Below, piece after piece: positions 33,247 to 44,017 of a stretch of 64,000 bases of DNA. The notes beneath the pieces are model-generated. The model saw only the letters and a list, made by a program, of their open reading frames with translations, was not told the origin of the DNA and did no database searches. Source of the DNA: Aurifilum marmelostoma (Eukaryota; Ascomycota; Sordariomycetes; Diaporthales; Cryphonectriaceae); the NCBI GenBank assembly GCA_027559495.1, contig JAMXSV010000019.1, positions 744,001-808,000 on the forward strand. Reading direction: 5' to 3'. Made by a program: the position numbers and the translations under genes. The number at the start of each line of letters is the position of its first letter. The stretch's first letter is position 1.

Positions 33247-35722
33247 ATGCCCACCGGCGTATACGCCCGTCGGAACGAAGCCCAGGATGACGATATCAAC
33301 CAACCCCTCTCGACCTCGAATCGAGTGTCCACCACCACACAAGAAGAGGAAGACGGTCTAGTCCAGCTACAAAACGCCATCCAGCAACGAGATGCTCTTA
33401 CGACCACAGCCGATGCAGACAATACCACTCGAGCTGTTAACGCAGAAGATGCAACGCGAAATGCCAACTCAACGTTGCGGGCACCACCTCTTGCAACCGA
33501 CGGCGCACGCAACCCCATCACGCCAGGCACCGACTATGCCTCGCTCCGACTCATCACGCGCAGACAGCCCCAGGACCTGAATACCCTGCTGAACGGCGTG
33601 GACACGAGCAGCGCAGACCTGAGCTGGACGGCGGGGCGGCTGCTGGAGGATGAGGAGGGCCCTGGAGGAGGAGGCCTTGACCCGAAAGGGCGGCCATGGG
33701 CGTACCCCAAGACGAGGGGCAAGCTGGGCTCGAACCTGGACGATTTCAGGGACGAGATCGAGACCCGCACGAAAAAGGGTGAGGGATGCAAGGCTATTGC
33801 TGATGCTCTCGTTGCCATGGGCGTGGAGACGAGCAATCGGGCCGTCGCCAGGCAGAGAATGAAATGGGGTCTCCGGCAGAGGGTCAGTCCCGTCTCTTGT
33901 CCATTTCCATCTTGACTCTGGTATTACTACTTTGTTACGTGGTGGCGCGCCTAGTCTAACACACAAGGGAGTCTCCATGGGCGGTGGAATGTAGGCACAG
34001 AGGCGAATGACCGAGCAGGGGCTCGCCAACATCCGCAAGGCCCACCTTGACCATGCCCAGCGGCTGTCCAACAGCGATCCCGTCCCCGTCAAGCGAGTGC
34101 GCGTCCGCGTCCTGCGCAAGGCCGAGATTACGCGCATGACAAAAGAGGGCATGTCGGCTGCCCAGATCGCAGAGAACCTCGTCGCGAGGGGTGTCAAGCT
34201 CAAGAGGGGTGCTGCCACCGTCGAGAGGCTGCGTACTGTCTGGGGACTGACAGAGCACACCCAGCGGAGCGTCGAGAACATCCGCGGGACGGCTCGGAAC
34301 CGGGCAGCCAAGGCGCAGAGGGAGCAGTTTGAGGGTATCGCGCGGGAGCTGGGCATTACAGATGTGGATGCCTGGGTGAGGAGCAAGATGGCCGAGGACG
34401 TTGCGCGGGATGCGAGGCGCGAGCATGGATATAGGTTGATGGGCGACGCGAGGCCCAAGCCGGTGGGTGTGGATCATCTGAGGCGAAATGCCCAGCAGCA
34501 GCAGCAACACCACCACTTGAGATCGTACTCGGCTGAAAAGCGAAAGAGCGGTAGTCTGAGTGGGAACGTCTTCAACAGGTTACCCGGCGTGGACTTTTTA
34601 CCTCACGCCTTCGACCCTATATTCACTACTCCTCCCGATCAGGATGACATGGCACCGACTGGTTCAGCACAAGGTCCTTCTACGGCTCTTGCTGGAACCG
34701 ACGCACTTGAGGAGGTGATTGATGTGTCAAGTGATGAGGTTGAGGTCATGGACAGCGACCAGGAGCTCTTGGATGGCCCAGAGGCAGGTGCTGGCGAGGC
34801 GCCTGAGGGTGAGCAGGACATGCAGGTTCCGGTACAGAACCAGGTCGCATCCTCTTTGGACATGGACATGGAATCGTCTGCGTCGCTCCACCGGCAGACT
34901 GGTCAAGTCAACAGCTCTGTGCAGCAAGACAGCGCGTTAACACCGTTATCAGCACTGCAAGTCCCCACCAGCATAACGTCTGATGCCGATTTCAACGACG
35001 ACGACGATTTTGCGAGGCAATGGGAGTCCGGCGATCCGAGCGGCCCTCACGGGCAAATGGAAGGCAGCCTCGGTCAGGCAGAAGTGACGCGAGCTTCTTC
35101 TGCGTCCAGATTCCCTGATCGACGTCTTGTCAACATCGCACCACGACCTACCTCGTTGCGTCCTCTCGCTCCCCGACCACTCGCTCCCCTGCCGCTTCTT
35201 TCCCAGCCGCAGAAGCCAGAGGCCGACTACATGGCGCAGTTTGGCCTCTTCCCCTATCCCACCCACGGCAAGCCACCTCAGAAGTACCTGACCCCGACAG
35301 GCCTCATCACGACAGAAGGGTACGAGTACCTCGCTCCTCCAGCAGGGCTACCCAACGGCATGCCCCACGCCCCATCCGACGTGATCAACATCATGTCATC
35401 ACCATCAACATCAGCAACACACCCGGACCCCATCATAGTGCCACCACCACCTTCACTGCCTCCCCTGCCCACCAAGATCAGCCAGGTCCCAGCCCCTCCG
35501 CTGGTCATGTCGCCAGAGGAGGTGGACAAGCACAAGGAGGACCTCAAGACTGTCGAGGGGTGCTACAGGCTGACGCAGGAGTGCATGGACCTGTTGGCAG
35601 CGCGTGTGGACAGCAGGCCGCCAGCTGACAGCCTGACGGGCATGCCGCCTAGCCTGAAACAGATCCAGGATGTCAAAGAGAGGCTCAAGGAGGCTGCGAG
35701 TGCCTTGCTTGCTAAACTGTGA
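33247..35722 (+). CDS. Hypothetical protein with duplicated helix-turn-helix-like unit
   Basis: I do not recognise this 785-residue protein by name. Exons are 33247-33882 and 34001-35722 (GTCAGT donor, GCACAG acceptor). Two similar units of about 40 residues, at 170-209 and 254-295, share the pattern TK-x-G-x5-IA-x2-LVA-x-GV-x5-AV/A-x-R-x-R...WGL; each looks like a short helical DNA-binding (Clr5/Myb-like) module, an inference from pattern only. Between them is a basic stretch (KRVRVRVLRKAE). After residue 310 the chain is low-complexity: QQQQQHHH, acidic Ser-rich (EVIDVSSDEVEVMDSDQE), then Pro-rich. The last 60 residues form a predicted helix (LKQIQDVKERLKEAASALL). The region is probably nuclear. 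The start at 33247 is preferred to open codons upstream, which have no ATG in good context. Confidence 0.7.
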
Positions 35723-35897
35723 AGCTTGTTCTTGTGATGAAGCTGCAAGGGAGAGTCTGGATAGGTTTTGTACCATCTTGAGTCTTGATCCTGGTGTTCC
35801 CTCCCTCTTTAGCGTCTTCATTTATGGAATCTACCGACCTGGCTCTACCTCGATGAATGTCAGGTCCTGTATCTGGTCTAGCCACTTCTTTTCTCAT

Positions 35898-37963
35898 CTA
35901 TACGTCTATCTGCTCCTCAGTCAACCACTTGGAGCTGCTCTTCAGGGCAGCGTCTAGAACTCTTGCACCCGCAAGGACGTCCTCGTCCCTGAACCTCTTG
36001 CCGACGAGCTGCAGGGCGATAGGGAAGCCGTGGAACAAGTCTGGATCATCTGCAGGCACAATGTCAGTTCAAGTTGGAGCAGACAATACGAAGACCAAAG
36101 AGGACGGGCAGGGGGGAGGAATGGGTGTCAGTCAGACTCACAAGCCTTCTGCTCCTCCTCATCCTTCTCGCTCCTGGCCTTGAAGCCCTCATCTCTCCCA
36201 TCCAGTCCCTTGTCGCACTCCAGCCCGCTCGGCAAAACAGCCGCCGGAAGATCCAGGATGTTCCAGATACTAGTGTAACCCCAGTACCGAGGCTGGCCCT
36301 GCAGGACACCCGCGCCGGGGTACGCAGGACACAGGATCAGGTCGACGCCGCGGGCCTTCATGAGCAGGTGGTGCTCGCGGCGGTAGGTCTCGCGGGCGGC
36401 GTTGAGGTCCCAGTTGTCGGGGACGGTGAGCGGGGTCTTGCCTGTGCTGATGGAGAAGTTGAGGGCGTGCTGGGTGAGGGGGAGGACTGGCTCGCCTGTG
36501 TTGGACATGGCGGTGAGCCAGCGCTGGCCGCCGTCGGGGAAGTATAAGGGGGCCTGTTGGGGTGGAATATGAGCACAATGAACAGTTTGGAATGAGAAGA
36601 GAAAAAAAAAAAACAGAAGGAGGTCAGAAGGGCTTACGAGAATGTCCCAGCCGCGCTGGTGGTCGTAGGGTTCCCAGTCTATTACCTTGACGCCGGCATC
36701 TTTGAGCCTCGAGACTGCGTGTTTCAGGGCACGCAGCACTGGAGGGTGAGGCTTGACGATGCTGTGCCCGTCCCAGATGTAAATACGCCGTTAGCAATTC
36801 CTTTAGGCAGGAAACTCGAAACAGAGACAAGAGAAAAGGCAATCAAAGTAGCGATGAAAAGAAAAAAAAAGAAAGAAAGAAAAAGAAATGACCAACCCAT
36901 CATCCCACATGACACCAACAGTGAAATCACCAACACCAAACTTGACATCCTTCCTCCAAGGCACAGGCATCAAGCTCGTCTCATACTCCCATGGCTCCTG
37001 GTCCAGCACGGTCCGCATCCAAATCTCCAACCCCTCCACGCTATGCGCCAGCGGGCCCGCCACCCCGCGGATACTCTCCTGCCCCACCGAGACCCCCGTC
37101 TGCCCCAGCACAGGCACCCTCAGGGCCGTCGGCCTAAGCCCGTAACAGCCATTAAAGGCAGCGGGGATCCGCACACTGCCGCCAATATCCGTGCCGATGC
37201 CCAGGGCGGCACAGTGGCTGCCGATGCTCACGCCCTCGCCGCCCGAGGAGCCGCCCGGGGACAGCAGCAGGTGGCGCGGGTTGCGGGTGCGGCCGGTGAT
37301 GTTGTTCTCGCAGTCGAGGTGCATCAGGCTCTGGGGGATGTTGGTGCGGGTGATGAGGACGGCGCCGGCCCGGCGGAAGAGGCGGGCGAGGTGGGCGTCT
37401 TCCCTGGGCGGGGGTTGGCTATGAGGGCGACGAAGCCGCCGTGGTTGATGTGGTTCGCCAGGGAGAGCTGCTCCTTGATGGAGACGGGGATGCCGTGCAG
37501 GGGGCCGGTGAGGGTTCCCCGGGAGGCGAACTGGGCGTCGAGCTCGTCTGCGCGGAGGAGGGCCTCCTCGGCGAGGAACTCGGTGACAAAGTTGGTCTGG
37601 CAGGGGTTTATTTGTTTTTGTTTTTTAGAGAAGGGGGGAACGCATGAATGGTCTGGTTCTGGTATAAGATATGTGAAGGAGAGGCCTTACCAGCTGGTTT
37701 ACAATGACAGACTTTTTGAGAAAGGCCGTCACAACCTGTCTCACTGTCCACTTTTTGGTGCGATATGCTTCCAGCAGCTGAGGCACGTCCTGCTCCGTGA
37801 TCTGGACCTCCTCCTCTGTGAGAAGGCCCGAGGTTCTGGGCACGTCCATGACATTCTGCTGCGTCTTTGGTGGCAGCTTGTCCTCTGGCAGCAGCCACTG
37901 CTTCGGGGTCGACCTGTCCCGGGCCTCGAGGGCGACCTTTACTTGCTCCTGCCAGGGCGCCAT
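35898..37963 (-). CDS. Amidase 2 (amidase-signature family), apparent -1 frameshift
   Basis: This is an amidase-signature hydrolase that cleaves amides; the substrate is unknown. Exons in transcript order are 37963-37691, 37596-36897, 36761-36638, 36553-36142 and 36049-35898; all introns are GT-AG and one has a clear GCTAAC branch site. Triad context is seen as PVSIKEQ, SPGGSSGGEG and GTDIGGSVRIPA. Within exon 2 the frame breaks after ALIANPRPG and resumes one frame over at EDAHLARLF; one missing G in the GGG run at 37402-37404 (CCC on the plus strand) accounts for it. With that base the exons total 1662 nt, about 553 residues. It is a paralogue of amidase 1 with a different intron pattern. 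It converges on the gene at 33.2-35.7 kb with 175 bp between stop codons. Confidence 0.85.
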
Positions 37964-39273
37964 GATGATAATCGGAATGAGATAATTTTGAAGACGGTTG
38001 TTTTCAGTGGTGGTTCCGGAGGGGGTAATCACAGGGCCACGTGCTCGTCTGATGGTTGGGATGTGGTCTCAGAAAGGAAACAGGTCGTCTACCGGTGAGC
38101 GCCTGCTTCGTCTTGTAATGTGATCATGGCCTGGAGGCAGGTGTGGTGGTTGAATTCAAGATAAGCGGTAACGATGTCCAGAGTGCCGGAGTCGACTGGA
38201 CTGGCCCGAGTCCAGCCGCGGTTGTTGATAAGTAGGGTAGCGAGTCCCGCCTCAGAGGAAGAACTCCGTTGATACCCGCCTGGAATGTTGAAGAGGGTCC
38301 GAGGTAGTCTATCCAATTAAATACTTAATATCTTTTGTTCTTTTTAAGTATCGATCTTTTTTTATTTCTGTCGTGTACATACCCTCATTCTACTCATTAG
38401 TTAGGTTGGTAATACTTGGGCCTGCAAAATCTGTGGATGAATGGGCAATTATTGCCAAGATTAACTCATTAATTCAGGGGGGGGGGGGGTATCCCTCATC
38501 CCTTCTGTAATGCATTCTTTTCTTCTTGTCCCCTCTCTCTCCTCTTTCACTCTCCAACAGCCTGTGCAGACCATTGTGTCTTCAATTTGACCCACCTGTC
38601 GAGCCCATCGGTTCGTAAATACTATTGGGATATCATACAACTCCTCAGCAGTCATTGCTGGTCTCTCTAAAACAATATTCTCACTTGAGCAACTGTATTC
38701 TCCACTTCAGAGGGTCGGTCCTGGGGGGGTTATAGTCATCTTTGCTTTTATTATTCCCACGGCTCTGTCCCAATTCTGATTCTATTCTATTCTATTACAT
38801 GTTTACGTCCGTTATGCGATGCGATGGGGCAACCTACATCCTCGCCTCCCAAAAAGTCTCAATTCTTACAGACCCAGCAGCAATTAAGTCCTAATTCCGA
38901 CCGACTGGATTGATCCCGCTGCCGAGCCGACATGATATCACCATATAATTACTTAATTCATCGGTGATCTGCTGCCCGAATCATGAGGTTAGCCTGCTTG
39001 CTCTTTCCAGGTCGAGTTCCTAGATTTGTCAGAACATCTTCACTTTACTCCAAGGAAGATATACGTGATTTATATCACTTCTACAACACTTTTTTCTGTT
39101 TTTTTCTTTTTTTCTTTTCCTTCTTTTTCTGTTTTTTTTTCACACCAAGTCATAGTTGTTACAGTCACAGAGTTACTGCTACTCTCGGGCAGCCCACCTG
39201 CTTCTCCTCGCTCAGATCCGCCTTCGGCAACGATCAAAACCTCTACACACAACCTCACCCATCGCAATACAGA
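37964..39273. other. Divergent intergenic region, amidase 2 and NmrA-like gene
   Basis: This 1.3 kb holds both promoters. A G13 run lies at 38477-38489 and a long T-rich tract at about 39085-39140, just before the NmrA-like gene. No gene is supported. Confidence 0.5.
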
Positions 39274-40346
39274 ATGTCCAGCCCACTCTCCATCCTCGTC
39301 GTCGGCGCCGGTGAGCTGGGCGAGGCCATGCTGACCGCCCTCTCCAAGCACCCAGCCCGCCCTGTCTCCTTCGAGACCCCCCCTCCACGTGCTCCTCCGC
39401 ACCGAGTCCATCAACAGCCCCTCGTCCCCAGACAAGCAAGCCTCCAACGCCCGGCTGCAGTCCCTGGGCGCGCACCTCGTGCCTGGCAACTTTGTCGACG
39501 ACGACGTCTCTGCTCTCGCGGCTATCTTTGGGAGATATGATGTCGTGATTCAGGCTGGCGGGTATGGATTGCCCAAGGGAACGCAGATCAAATCCGCGGC
39601 TGCTGCGTTGCAGGCTGGAGTGAAACGATATTTGTGAGTTTATCGTGTGTCCTTTCCTGTTTGCCGAACATGTAGTATATTCTCTATGACAGACGCCGTA
39701 AACTTGCTAACACAACAATCTCTTCTTCGTGCCCTCAAGCCCATGGCAGTTCGGCGTCGACTACGATGTCATAGGGCAAGGCAGCGCCCACGAGCTCTTT
39801 GACGAGATGCTCCAGGTGCGCCACATGCTGCGATCTCAGCACACCACCCACTGGACCATCGTCTCGACGGGCCTGTTCATGAGCTACCTCTTCCTGGCAG
39901 ACTTTGGCGTCGTCGAGGGCCTCGAGGAGGGGAGGGCCAGCAGCACTGCCCCTATCACCGTGCGGGCTCTGGGCAGCTGGGACAATAAGGTGACGGTGAC
40001 GACGCCCGTGGACATCGGGCGCATTACGGCCGAGATGGTGTGGCGGCCTGAGGGGACGCTGAGCCGGGTCGTTTATATCGGGGGCGAGACGGTGTCATAC
40101 CGACAGCTGGCGGATACGCTTGAGCAGACCCTGGAGAAGAATGTGACGAGGGAGGAGTGGACGATGGACTTCCTCAAGGCGAGGCTGAGGGAGAACCCGG
40201 ATAATCTGTGGTACAAGTATCAGTGCATTTTTGGAGAGGGACGGGGCGTATCGTGGGATCTGGACAAGACGCTGAACGGGCAGAGGGGAATCTCGATGAT
40301 GACTGTCAAGGAGTATGTCCTGGCTACGTATAGCAGTAGGCCATAG
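39274..40346 (+). CDS. NmrA-like NAD(P)-binding protein, apparent +1 frameshift at C7
   Basis: This is an atypical short-chain dehydrogenase of the NmrA/isoflavone-reductase-like group, acting as a reductase or an NADP-sensing regulator. Exons are 39274-39633 and 39740-40346 (GTGAGT donor, CAAG acceptor, GCTAAC branch). The Rossmann motif VVGAGELGEA is at residues 9-18. The second exon carries FPWQFGVDYD, the active-site region and YIGGETVSYRQLADTLE of the substrate lobe. The frame changes between FETP and HVLLRTESI at a C7 run (39377-39383); six C give a continuous frame of 321 residues. This fits the homopolymer-error pattern of the window. It is followed 371 bp later on the same strand by a quinone-oxidoreductase gene, so the two may share a pathway. 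The substrate is unknown. Confidence 0.8.
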
Positions 40347-40717
40347 ACATGAGCACGCAAATGATCCTTCTCGTCGAGGCACACAATAGCATGTAAATCC
40401 GAGAAAATGAAGCGAAACCCGCGTCTCTGCGGTTGGCCGAGCACTTGGTACATATGTCTCGGTTTTAATGGACTCCGATGCTTCCGAACCGCATCCGCCT
40501 CTAAATAAGTATCATCTATTGGACAATCTTATATCTGACAACACATCGACTTACTATATTCATTCATTACTTCACCCTTTTCCAGGGACATAGCACTCTC
40601 AATCCAACCCAGCATCCAAGGGGATCCATCGGTTTGGGGGGAAACAATACGCTAATTACTCACCTACTCGCCACATCATCAACACCCCCCACCCAAACCA
40701 CAAACATTCACGCCACC
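40347..40717. other. Intergenic region between NmrA-like and oxidoreductase genes
   Basis: This 0.37 kb holds the 3' end of one gene and the promoter of the next. A Kozak-like CACC precedes the start at 40718. No gene is supported. Confidence 0.5.
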
Positions 40718-41732
40718 ATGGCTCCCATCCCCAAGACCATGCGCGCCATAGTCTGTCCAACCCCAGGCCCACCATCTAACCTCCAGATCCAGCACATCCC
40801 CATCCCCCACCCCAAACCAGGCCAGGTCCTCATCCGCATCCTCGCCTTCGGCATCAACCGCGCCGAGATGTACACCCGCCAGGGCCACTCCCCGGGCCTC
40901 CAGTTCCCCCTGATCATGGGCATCGAGTGTGTCGGCGTCGTGGCCTCCCCCTCCAGGTTCCCCACCGGCCAGCGCGTGGCCACCTGCATGGGCGGCCTGG
41001 GCCGTCAGGTCCCCGGGAGCTATGCCGAATACTGCTGCGTGTCCGAGGACAACCTGCAGCGTGTGCCTGCCGGCGGCGGTGCGGGCAAAGATCTCGGCGT
41101 CGCGCAGGTCGCCGCCCTCCCCGAGATGCTGCAGACGGCGTGGGGCGCGCTGGCTGGCGAGGGGCTGGGCGTGCAGCCCGGCGAGAGCGTTCTGGTGCGC
41201 GGGGCGACGAGCTCGGTCGGGCTGTGTGCGCTGCAGCTGCTGCGGGCGAGGCTCGGGGCGGGCCGGGTGGGTGGTACTACGAGAAAGGCGGAGCGGGAGG
41301 AGATGCTGAGGGGCGCTGGGGCAGACGAGGTGTTTATCGATGATGGGGCGGTTGCTGAGAAGGTTGCGGAGGGGGGGGAAGGGAAAGTTTGACAAGTGTC
41401 TTGAGCTCGTGGGCACGACGACGCTGTTGGACAGTGCGGCGTGTCTGAGGTCCAAGGGGACGTTGTGTATGACGGGGATTCAGGGCGGGGAGTGGGAGAT
41501 GGAGAGGTTTAGTCCTATGGCGATTCCGAACCGGGTCAGGCTCTGTGCGTATGGAGGGGGGCCGGATGATTTCCTCGGGATGCCGTGGGAGGAGCTGGTG
41601 AGGGATGTTGAGGCGGGGCGGATCAAGATTCCTTATAGGGAGTTTAGGATGGAGGATATACAGGAGATTCACGAGATTATGGAGTCTGGTGGGGGTGGTG
41701 CAAAGATGGTTGTGGTCATCAGCAACGAGTGA
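40718..41732 (+). CDS. Quinone oxidoreductase/zinc-type alcohol dehydrogenase-like (MDR), apparent +1 frameshift at G8
   Basis: This is a medium-chain dehydrogenase/reductase of the zinc-free quinone oxidoreductase type, reducing quinones or enones with NADPH. It is a single exon from the ATG at 40718 (context CCACC). The N-terminal GroES-like fold shows FGINRAEMYTRQGHSP and GIECVGVV; the cofactor fold shows VLVRGATSSVGLCALQLL (about residues 165-182). No structural-zinc cysteine cluster is seen. The frame ends early in a G8 run (41371-41378) and resumes one frame over at KFDKCLELVG; seven G give a continuous 337 residues. The C-terminal part (CLRSKGTLCMTGIQGGEW) is family-typical. It converges on the aspartic protease gene with 123 bp between stops. 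Confidence 0.85.
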
Positions 41733-41855
41733 GTGTGCAAGTTGTTGGAGGCTGCAGATAAAATATATATTTGTTCACATTAACTATTATCATTCGTACA
41801 ATGCTGCTCTTTCATCTTTCCTCCATGTTCTCCGCCTTGTATGACTTCCTCCCGC

Positions 41856-44017
41856 CTAGGCATAATACGTTGGACCGTCATAACGCGTCTGCACCTGGCT
41901 CAGTCTCCCAGACTCGGTCGACTCGGGCGCAAGAGGCATCTTGGCTTCATCCACCGCCGGAAGGTCCCTGTCTACACCATCAGCGATGGGCATCGCTCTC
42001 CCTCTGCTGGTCATGACCATTCTCCAGATGAACACTCCGCTCCCGAGGACCACGACTCCGGCTGCTGCAGCGCCTACGCCCAGGACAATGTGCACAGCTG
42101 CCGATCCTGATGATTTGTTGTAGGACGAGTCAGAGGAAGGAGTTGATGAGGTCGTCGACGACGACGATGACGATGACGACGACGATGACGACGAGGAGTT
42201 GGAAGAAGAGTCCTTGGAAGACGCAGCAACAGCGGCGGCGGCGGCCTCGGCTAGAGTGTCATAGTCGGGTCGCTCCGCATCACAGTTCCCAGCTGTCGGT
42301 ATGCCATTGGGCCCCTTCTCAAACGCCACCACGTCAGTGCCACAGTCCGCCGCCTGGCCCATGTAGACCTGCTGCGACTCCCAGTCAAACACAGCATATG
42401 CATCGCGCAGGAGAGGTGCGCCCAAGACCCACTGCGCCGGATTGCTTGACTCGAGTGTGTTGAGGTAACAGATGTTAGGGATCGACCCGTCGGTCTGGTC
42501 GGCGCCGACGACATCGTCGTCCACGTCGTCGAGGCCGTTGAACATGTCGAGGTTCTCCAGCTCCTCGGCGGACAGGATGCCGGCGAGGTTGATGTTCTCG
42601 GCCAGCTCGGAGACGGTCCGGTGGTTCATGAGCGCAAAGTCGACGATGTTGGTCTCGTAGACCATGTTGCGGTAGTTGTTGTTGATCACAACCCCCGAAC
42701 TGCCGCCCAAACCATACTGCACCGCACCCAGGCTCGCGTTCTTGGTGGCGCAGGGCACGACGCAGACCCCGATGTTGCCGTCGTACTGGCCGCCAAAGAC
42801 GGAGCAGATGGGCTCGAGAAACCCGACGGGGAAGATGTTGTTGGGCGTGCCTGAGTCGAGCTGGGCGTAGAAGCTGAACCAGGACGCGCTGAGGGTCTCT
42901 GATCCTTGTGCGGTGGCGATGCCCATGCTGGTGACCGAGATGTTGTACGAGTAGATAGGCCAGGTGTGGCCTTCTTCGTACTGCTGGGGGTATGTGTAGA
43001 CGTCCAGGCCGGCCAGCTCGTCTGAGAATTTTCCCTTGTCGATACCGCCAAAGATAAGTGAGCCGGTGGTGTTGGAGTCGTCGCGGAGGTCCTGACGAAG
43101 CAGATCATATCAGCAAGAGTGCGTCTTCTACAGCATCTGTAAGTACTCACCAGACTGAAGGCCGGGCGGTTGATGAGACCCTGGGAAGCCATGTTGGCCA
43201 GCGGCAGTTCGTAGCTGGCATTGGAGTGCTGTGCGTTGATCTCGCTGTTGTCCGAGGGCGGCGTGTTGTTATATCCGTAGAAGCTGTTGGGAGCCAGCCC
43301 GAGGATTCCAATGGCCACACTGCTAGACGACCAAGTCACGCCGCTAGAAGAAAATACATCGTCAGTGGTTTGATGTCTTCCCACAAAAGCTGTCAGCGAT
43401 ACCCACAATTGCTGCTTGTCGATAGCCAGCCCGGCCACCTCGACCGTGTCCGTGTAATAATCAATTACAGTTCGACTCGAGTCACCATAAGAGAGCGTGT
43501 TATAAGTGCCTAGGCTCTTGGAGGTCTTGGATGACGCCGGATCGTATCGGCCCACGCTCCGGCAATACTCATCTGACAGAAAGTCGCTGCCCAGGGATAC
43601 CGACTCCTGGGCATAAGAGCAGTCTGGGTCCACCCAGAGCTCTGAGCTGCCCGTGTCGATCATGAGCATGGTATCTTGTCCTCCGACGGTGATGTTGATG
43701 GCGTATCTCCGTTGTCTGTGTTGGGTTGGTCAACGAATGGTGTCACCTTGAACAATACATAACGACAGGCATAGTGTGTCAGTAGTAACATACAGATTTC
43801 TGACGGTAGTAGATGCCATCTCTGAGCTCGAGGATGCTCTGCCTATTGCCGACAACATCCTCCCAGCCGTATCTGCAGGATCCTCTGCCCTCTTGAGGGG
43901 TGCATGAATGAAGCCAGGCCCAGTTATAGAGGAGGTACCTTGTGTTGCGCGCGTATCTAGGGCCATGATAGCTCTCGGAAGCGCGAGCAGCGCAGAGAAT
44001 TGCGCGAGGTGTGTCAT
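41856..44017 (-). CDS. Membrane-anchored aspartic protease (yapsin/pepsin family A1)
   Basis: This is a pepsin-fold aspartic endopeptidase at the cell surface or in the secretory path. Exons in transcript order are 44017-43794, 43715-43407, 43343-43151 and 43091-41856 (653 residues; introns 78, 63, 59 nt). A signal peptide covers about residues 1-18. The catalytic motifs are IDTGSSELW (DTG 95-97) and QLDSGTP (DSG 321-323). After the catalytic domain come a Ser-rich linker (about residues 530-560), a hydrophobic helix (VHIVLGVGAAAAGVVVLGSGVFIW) and a 55-residue cytoplasmic tail starting RMVMTSRGR. The helix plus tail argue for a true transmembrane anchor rather than GPI. The start at 44017 was chosen because it begins the signal peptide; an in-frame ATG 13 codons earlier is less likely. 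The role is likely processing of secreted or wall proteins. Confidence 0.9.

Noticed and set aside
36659..38098. 479-codon plus-strand frame
   Set aside because: It is the antisense shadow of amidase 2; GC-rich coding DNA often leaves long open frames on the other strand.
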